DNA of 64,000 bases from Orobanche coerulescens. Taxonomy: Eukaryota; Streptophyta; Magnoliopsida; Lamiales; Orobanchaceae. The position numbers and the translations under genes were made by a program. The stretch is taken from NCBI GenBank assembly GCA_033398695.1, contig CM065804.1, positions 35,355,501 to 35,419,500 of the forward strand, in the 5' to 3' direction. Under the pieces are notes generated by a model, which had not been told where the DNA came from, searched no databases, and saw only the letters and a program-made list of their open reading frames with translations. Positions 57,405 through 64,000 of the stretch are shown here, one piece after another; position 1 is the first letter of the stretch, and each line of letters opens with the position of its first letter.

Positions 57405-57648
57405 TGTTTCAGGAGAAAGTAAAAGACTGTAAATACGAGTCAATCAATTGCATTCAAACACTGATAGAGGGGCCTTTATATAAGCATTAGTGCATTACAA
57501 TGAGAGTCCTTCCATACATAGGATTCCTAAATAAGGTAAGACATCTAATAGGATCCTACTACCTCTAGAAGGATCTAGAACCTTCCATCTATGTATCTAC
57601 AATCAGTATTAGTCAAGACACATCACGAGAATAATAATTCCCGGAACA
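57405..57648 (-). repeat. 5' LTR of element I
   Basis: 244 bp, differing from the 3' LTR by about nine substitutions and an 8-bp insertion (AGTGCATT). In element sense it is followed by a CGTTATCAGCACG sequence that is a likely copia primer site. Confidence 0.92.
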
Positions 57649-57689
57649 GATTGTTATATATAGACTATATTTTCCAATTAATATAAAAA

Positions 57690-57920
57690 TGTTTGAGGAG
57701 AAAAGTAAAGACAGCAATCAATTGTATTGATAACAATGAATAGAGGGGCCTTTATATAGGCTTTACAAAGAGAGTCTTTCCATACATAGGATTCCTAGTT
57801 AAGGTAAGACATCTAACAGTATCCAACTACTTATGGAAGAGTCTAGAACCTACCATAACTCTTATCCCCCTACAACTAGTATTAGGTAAGACACCAATAC
57901 GGGAAGGATTTCCCGGAACA
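57690..57920 (-). repeat. 3' LTR of element H
   Basis: 231 bp, TGTTTGAGGAG to CCCGGAACA on the plus strand; clearly related to the element I LTRs. CTCCCCCTGTGTCG next to it is the polypurine tract in reverse. Confidence 0.92.
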
Positions 57921-58125
57921 CTCCCCCTGTGTCGAACGCTAATACTAACATGGTGCACAATGTGTTGCCTCGGTAAAAAACCTTTCCAAGTCAAATAAAA
58001 CCCCGTGGGAAAAACAAAGACTTTGGTGAGGAAAAAGAGCGCAACGCACCAACTACAAATGTCAGAATCATGTGAAGTATACTCCCCCTGAGGTATACAT
58101 GACAGCTCATTCCATCGAGCCATCT
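57921..58125 (-). other. 3' untranslated part of element H
   Basis: Non-coding sequence between pol and the 3' LTR, with purine-rich AGGGGGAG runs next to the LTR and near 58084-58091. Related to 50636-50830 in element I. Confidence 0.7.
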
Positions 58126-58696
58126 TTAGTTGAGCTCGGATAATCGATACATTCCGATGCTCCTCACATGTTTCTCAAATGTAGATTTCGGCAGAGACTT
58201 AGTGAACAAGTCTGCGATATTCTCATCGGAACTCACTTGTTTCACTTCGATATTCAGCAATTTCTGCTGCTGCTGATTATAGAAGAACTTCGGCGCAATA
58301 TGCTTGGTATTGTCACCCTTTATGAAACCTAACTTCATCTGCTCAATGCATGCCGCATTGTCCTCAAAGATGCAAGTAGGAGTTGCTGTAGTGGGATCTA
58401 ATCCACACGTTCCTCGTATATGGTCTATGGTCGATCGGAGCCAAATGCACTCCCTTACGGATTCGTGCGGCAATTATCTCTGCATGGTTTGAGGAAGTAG
58501 CAACTAGTGGTCCGCTTGGTAGATCGCCAAGATATCGCCGTATTCCCAATGGTGAACACATAACCAGTTTGGGAACATCCTTTATGCGGGTCGAGAGATA
58601 ACCGCATCAAGAAATCCAACTAACGTGTCGTTAGGATTCTCTCGCATAAGGGGTAAGCTTGCTCGCATTAGCACTTCAGTAGTCAAGCTACCATGC
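58126..58696 (-). pseudogene. Element H RNase H
   Basis: ATSSNHAEIIA, ECIWLRSTIDHI, IFEDNAACI, KGDNTKHIAPKFF and NIADLFTKSLP are read in at least two frames (58364-58561 and 58126-58473). These are the RNase H motifs of copia elements; the last frame ends at 58126. Confidence 0.88.
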
Positions 58697-59788
58697 TTAG
58701 TCGCAATATCGAGAGGAAGATCGACGGTCGGTATGCATCGTCTTCACCTCAACAATTCCTTTCGGAATATCACTCTCTTTTGCGTAGGGAAAGAACAATC
58801 CAAGGTCACTGGAGCCTTTCAAGTATCGAAAGATGTGTTTTACTCCATTCCAATGCCTTATCGTGGGAGCGGAGCTAAATCTCGCTAACAAATTCACAAA
58901 GAATGCGATGTCTGGACGAGTACATTGAGCCAGATACAACAACGCACCGATTGCGCTAAGGTACGGTGTTTCTGCTCCAAGGACCTCTTCATCCTCCTCT
59001 TTAGGATGAAACGGATCCTTGTTCATTTCCAGACTTCGACCAATCATGGGGGTAGCAAGAGGATGTGCCTTGTCCATGCTAAATCGCCTGAGCATTTTGT
59101 GGACATAGGCAGACTGATGAATGAGTATACCATCATCTCGATGTTCTAGCTCTAAGCCCAAGCATAATCGAGTCCTCCCCAGATCTTTCATCTCGAATTC
59201 GGATTTAAGGTAGCGGGCCGTTTCATTGACTTCATCTATGGTACCGATGACATTCATGTCATCTACATAGACGGCTACAATCACGAATCCTGCATCTGTT
59301 CTTTTCACGAATATGCATGGACAGATGTCACTGTTCTTGTATCCCTTCCCAACCAAGTATTCACTTAGGCGGTTGTACCACATCCTTCCGGATTGTTTCA
59401 ACCCATACAGTGAACGACGCAATTTCACAGCGTACGCGCTCCGTGGTTTAGAGCTACTTGATTTGGGCCATGAAATCCCTTCGGGGACTTTCATATAGAT
59501 ATCCGTATCTAGATCCCCATAAAGATACGCTGTAACCACATCCATAAGCTGCATGTTCAATTTTTCGGACACTACCAAACTGACTAAGTAGCGGAAAGTG
59601 ATGATGTCCATAACGGGAGAATACGTCTCCTCGTAGTCAATGCCGTGGCGCCGCGAGAAGCCTTGGGCAACTAGTCTCGCTTTGTAACGCATGACCTCAT
59701 CCTTATCATTGCGTTTACGAACAAAGACCCATTTATGTCCAATCGGTTTAATGCCCACGGTATTGGCTCGATACGCCAAATACCTCAC
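58697..59788 (-). pseudogene. Element H reverse transcriptase
   Basis: This 363-residue frame has KARLVAQGF, DYEETYSPV, VTAYLYGDLD, SLYGLKQSGRMWYNRL and the catalytic YVDD in VAVYVDDMNVIG, then LYLAQCTRPDI. A frameshift near 58700 ends it before RNase H. Confidence 0.92.
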
Positions 59789-60838
59789 GTTTAGCCATTG
59801 AGTCTAGTTCACCGCATTGCATCTTTCCATTTCGCCAATCGGCTCGTTGTTGACACTCAAAGAACCGAGCGCTCAACGTCGTCGTCTTCAATAATTTCTT
59901 GAGCGACGGAGTAGGCAAAAGCATCGTCGACTAGCGTGGACGACTGGCCCAATAAGACGTATTCACTGCATATGCATCGAGATTTCTTTATTTTCCGACA
60001 TCAACAAAGTTTCCGACGCGTCCGTCGATTGTTCCATTGTTGATTCGAGGACATATCCGTAGTCGAGATAATCTCGTGTGACGGAGTCACCGTGTCGATG
60101 ATGAGAGTATTTTGTGCCTCCGTTCCTCTTCTCTTTCGAGGTTCGGTATCCTTTCTACCCACCGGCCTCCCCCTCTTTCGAAAGGTGGATAAGAGCAAAA
60201 AGGCCTGGCCCCACCACTAAGGTTGACGCCGGTGGCATCATTCCTATGTGCGGCTGAACCTTGCCCTATAATCAGGACTTCCAACCTTGCAGAACATTCG
60301 CAGGGAATGGTAGATCTTGTCACTTTCGCAATGACGTAAAGCTGTCGGGCATCGAATCCGCAACTTTCTGAAGACTGAGAATACGTTGCACTTCTAGCTC
60401 GGATTGAGCTGTGCGGGGATCTTGATGAGGCAAGGAGGGAGCACACCAGACAATTTCCTGGCGTTCAACTGGAATCGTTCGATTCCTCTCTCCCCCTAAC
60501 GACGGGAAGTCTGTCTCATCAAAGTGACAATCTACAAATCTTGCAGTGAACAGATCTCCTGTCAAAGGTTCCAAATAGCGGATAATTTTAGGCGATTCAT
60601 AGCCAACATATATACCTAATCGTCTTTGAGGACCCATTTTAGTACGCTGTGGAGGCGTAATCAGCACATATACCGCACAACCAAAAATGCGTAAGTGTGA
60701 AATATCAGGCTCATATCCAGTTACCAACTGGTACGCACTAAACGGTTGATTGGCAGTGGGTCGAAAGCGAATAAGTATAGCCGCATGCAAAATTGCATAA
60801 CCCCATGCAGAAATCGGCAAGTTGGTGCGCAATACCAA
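59789..60838 (-). pseudogene. Element H integrase C-terminus and link to RT
   Basis: The 60320-60838 frame has NLPISAWGYAILHA, GYEPDISHLRIFGC and RRLGIYVGYESP, the end of copia integrase. From 60320 to 59789 the link to RT is frame-broken and only patches can be read. Confidence 0.85.
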
Positions 60839-61949
60839 TGCTCGGGCGATAAGTCAGAATCTTAATCATAGCTCGGCAAGGCCATTCTCGCGAATGAACG
60901 TGGGGACGGGATGTTCAACATCAATCCCAATCGACATGCAATAGTCGAAAAGACTTTGACGTAAACTCTCCAAAGATTGTACAATCTTAATGACGAGATT
61001 GGGAAGTCGGGGTGGTTAGCCCGTAACTTGATAATTTGTGCTAGGAGTTTAGCAAATGCGGCGTTTCTTGTGGATAGCAGAGCGACGTGTGACCATCGCG
61101 TCGATGCATCAACCGAACCATAAAATATCTAAATGGTCCGCACTCTGGTTGAATAGGTCCACATATGTCCCCTTGAATTCTTTGTAAGAAGCGAATATTT
61201 TGTGTTGAGTCTTTAGCAAAGGACGGAGAGGGTATCAACTTTGCTAGTGAACAGGCTTTACAAAACGATTTATGGGCATTAGAAATTGCCATGGAAGCCT
61301 CGGGATTTACGAGAGATGCACCGTCAACCTTATTAGGGCGTGCGATCTTTAGTCCCGGTGATACGGTATCAAGCTCACTCACATCAATGCCGATATCGAG
61401 TGGTGCTTCCAATCGTTTTCTGGACTTGAAAAATGGATGACCATGTGAGTTTTTCAAAATGCGAATCATCATGTCGCGTCCAGGGTGACCGAGTCGGTCA
61501 TGCCATAGTTGGTATGCTTCGGAATCACACATTTCGTGACTCACAGCATAGGATTCAATAACCCTTATTGTAGTCTGGTATAAACCACTACTTAGACTCA
61601 TAAGTTTCTTGAGAACGCGGCGTCTTCCGCATTCTGCCAGAGTAACACACAAAAATTCTGTTCCATTCTCACAATGTGTATCAAGGTGATAACCGTTGGC
61701 ACGGATGTCCCTAAAACTTAGCAAGGTTCGGTTTGCTCTTGGGGCATAGAGAGCATTTGTGACATTAATATGCGTACTGTTAGGTAGCAAGAAATGAGCA
61801 GGTCCCCTCCCTTGAATTACTTGGGAGGAACCAATCATTGTTGTCACTGAGGATATGTATGGCACAATATCCTTGAATAATTGCCTATTCCGAAGAATAG
61901 TGTGGGTTGTTCCACTATCAGCAAGGCACTCAATTTCGCCACGAGACAT
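60839..61949 (-). pseudogene. Element H protease and integrase start
   Basis: The frame from 61949 opens MSRGEIECLADSGTTHTIL, with protease active site DSG, then YQLWHDRLGHPG (pre-integrase) and a zinc-binding FCKACSLAK. It breaks near 61041; the integrase core (YCMSIGIDVEHPVPTF) continues in other frames to 60839. An AG acceptor-like TCTTATTGTAG lies directly before the ATG. Confidence 0.87.
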
Positions 61950-62780
61950 CTACAATAAGACATGAAACTCAATTAGTCTTATGTTTAGAGACATAGCGAA
62001 AACTCATTTACATCGAGTTTGGGGAAATTCGACCAAGTTGGTTAGGATCAAAGTTAGCACAATCGCTGGAAATAATTTCCGCGCAGCTTGACCTTTGTTC
62101 ACTAAAACAGCAATAACTTCTTCGTTAAGAAGGCTATGGACGAACGGTCAGTTGTTCTGGAAACTAGACTTCCGTATATTTCTATCCATAGGTCGTGCAC
62201 TTTCTGGATCATTAAACTCAGATCTCAGTGCTCGTTTTAATTTGCTATTTTGGTATTTCCCTATTGTTGAGTGAAAGAACAAGGTTTAAACCTTTTTCAA
62301 AGGCATTATTTTTGATACAATACTATGGAAATATGGCCATAGGAGCGTTTAGATACTTTAAAACGCGTCTTGGTTTACGATTTATATCTCTACTAATGAT
62401 CCTTTCGGTAACTCCAACTTGGTAGACTTGCAGAGAAAGTAGGAATGTCGATCTGACTAAGGCTGTTTAAAAACCACTGATTCCGTTTGAACTCTCAAAG
62501 CATAAACAAATACCAAGGAGGATGCGCCTAGTCTTGATCAAAAGTTTTGATGAAATCCTACCAATGTATCAATTTTTTATTTTAACCAAGCAATTCGTTG
62601 CTAGCAATTATTTTTGTGATAAACCAAACATGCTTTCGAGGGGAAAAATAAAATTCATCTTTGCACAATCACAGCAATTAAAAGAATTTTATTCATCATA
62701 GCCAACTTTATTACATTCATGAAAATCCAAAGTAGTTCTCGGAAACTAGAAACAAGACAAAACATAACCAAAGCGTAAAA
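61950..62780 (-). other. Non-coding block between gag and protease of element H
   Basis: About 830 bp without coding sequence. Bases 62032-62570 match element I at 54671-55200. In element sense its end looks like a 3' splice site (TTATTGTAG). Candidate intron. Confidence 0.6.
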
Positions 62781-63842
62781 CTAGTCAAAGTCGGCAACAT
62801 CCATATGTTGGTCTTTGTCCGCAATGGTGAGAGGAGGGATCTCAGTCAGGATCTCAATATGGTTCACCTCCGTATTCTCATTGTCTACTTCCATGTAATT
62901 CGACTCTTGAGCCAAATATTGTTTATAGTGCTTGTAGTAAGCTTGGATGTTCTTTGGCGCTTTGCAATTGCGGTAAGTATGCTTCTTCGATCCGCAAGTA
63001 TAGCAATTCCGGCCTTCCCTTGGAGTGGTTCCATTCCCGGCGGCAGGAGGCGGCCCACGTGGTTGGGTTCCACTAGGTCCCGTGGCCGAGCCACCTTGCC
63101 TCTTCCACACGTTGGAACGACGACCTCGTCTTTTCCCTTGCTTGCTCGAGTCATGCATCCGTGGTGCTTGCAAAACCGAGTAGCGTTGCCTTTTCTATTT
63201 TGTCGTGGTGCTTTCCTGGGTAGCCTGATTTACTTCGAATCGGCTTCGTACACCGGGCGCGCATTGCTATTGAGAATAATCTCATGGTGCCTTTCTTTTT
63301 CGCGAGGTGGGAGATAAGGTCACTAAAGTTCTTAATTCTCCCTTCCTCATAGGCAACGCGCGGTGATGAGCAATTACACTTGCTCCCACGGGAAACGTGT
63401 TAAGAGTCTTCTCGATCAAATCTTGATCGACTTCTTGACACCACAAAACCAAGATCAGCGAAGATCGAGGATAGCTTGATTATAGGCTTCCACATTCGCA
63501 TAATCCAAAATCGGATTTGCTCCCACCGGTTGCAATTCGGGAAGCGCCGATCATGCACATTATTAAATCGTTGTTCGAGTGTGTCCCATAGTTCTTTAGG
63601 GGTTTGTAAGTTCATATAACACTTTTTCAACAACGGATGTATATGTCTACGCAAGTACATCAGTGCATTAGCCTTGGTTTCCTCGCTCGGTTCTTGAGCG
63701 TTAGGCTCGTTAGAGGGAAAGATGGTGGTAGTAAATCTCGACCGACGAACGCCAAGCGAACGTCCGAGACCCACCTATGGTACTCCTTACCAAAGATGGT
63801 CAAGGATGTCGAACTCCTGATGAACATCGAGCTTTGTGCCAT
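62781..63842 (-). pseudogene. Element H gag
   Basis: It opens at 63842 with MAQSSMFIRSSTSL and GKEYHRWVSDVRLAF, then continues in the 63400-63774 frame (ALMYLRRHIHPLLKKCYMNL, ELWDTLEQRFNNV). After a broken stretch the 62781-63173 frame has one CCHC-like knuckle (CYTCGSKKHTYRNC) and an acidic end DQHMDVADFD. At least two frameshifts separate these parts. Confidence 0.87.
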
Positions 63843-64000
63843 CTACAAGATATAAACAAGAGGAAGTTAGTCTTGTTGGATTTTCAGTGACAATGTAAAC
63901 GGTCACAATCGATGCTTTTAAAAGCGTGTAACATAACCGTTACTCGATTTACTTCCCTTAATTGTTGTTTAGTAAAGTCGACAAAAAACGGCGATATCAG

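Larger units (their letters stand above)
50399..57648 (-). mobile_element. Element I: non-coding relative of copia element H
   Basis: Short LTRs at 50399-50635 and 57405-57648 are about 96% identical and flanked by GATTG (50394-50398, 57649-57653). The 6.8-kb interior has no long ORF, but patches align in order with element H, for example 51917-51955 with 59440-59475 and 52760-52800 with 60490-60530. The interior is therefore a decayed or never-coding copy, mobilised in trans if it moved in this state. Confidence 0.87.
57690..64000 (-). mobile_element. Element H: Ty1/copia retrotransposon, 5' end outside window
   Basis: In minus sense: gag (63842-62781), non-coding block (62780-61950), protease-integrase, RT-RNase H, polypurine tract and 3' LTR (57920-57690). 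All coding parts have frameshifts. Its 3' LTR lies only 41 bp from the end of element I, in the same orientation. Confidence 0.9.

Overview
The window is plant nuclear DNA made almost entirely of LTR retrotransposons. Plant origin is shown by Athila, chromovirus and Ty1/copia lineages, by a tRNA-Met primer site (TGGTATCAGAGCT) and an Athila-type tRNA-Asp primer site, and by a plant LONELY GUY (LOG)-like cytokinin-enzyme ORF. I see no tRNA, rRNA, CRISPR array or ordinary host gene. Nearly all coding sequence is broken by frameshifts and stop codons; many of the stops are TGG to TAG changes.

Layout. Positions 1-49351 are one nested stack that can be peeled using 5-bp target-site duplications (TSDs). 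An LTR of a gypsy element (E, minus; 39425-40054 and 48703-49351) was hit by a copia element (G, plus) and by a gag-only gypsy derivative (D, minus, 40055-48702, TSD CAATA). G was hit within its gag zinc knuckle by an Athila element (F, minus; right end 34268, predicted TSD GTCTC). F was hit inside a LOG-like ORF by a gag-only gypsy element (C, minus, 1-24348). C's 3' LTR was hit by gypsy element A (plus, 534-17943, TSD GGAAT; the unoccupied site survives in C's other LTR at 23544-23548). A's 5' LTR was hit by gypsy element B (plus, 1867-11532, TSD TTTTA). A also carries an internal inversion (15349-17399). To the right lie about 1 kb of older repeat (49352-50398), a non-coding copia relative (I, minus, 50399-57648, TSD GATTG) and a copia element running off the window (H, minus, from 57690).

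How parts work together. Each gypsy element encodes, or once encoded, Gag and a protease / reverse transcriptase / RNase H / integrase polyprotein; A and B end in a chromodomain-like tail. C and D retain LTRs, primer site, a long leader and gag remnants only, so would need proteins in trans, as would I.

Most interesting signals: (1) the gypsy LTRs carry arrays of a family-specific 12-bp palindrome, repeated at exactly 23-bp steps (B, D, E and the 49.4-kb fragment) or 21-bp steps (A, C), ending just upstream of a TATA-like box, with a splice-donor-like site about 175-210 bp further on and an acceptor-like CAG|TATG at the gag start; (2) an intact intronless LOG-like ORF and an intact unknown 160-residue ORF lie inside the Athila element downstream of its broken pol, as apparent cargo; (3) a perfect hairpin overlaps the pol stop codon of A and B and recurs in C and D; (4) the copia I/H pair share a conserved non-coding block between gag and protease.
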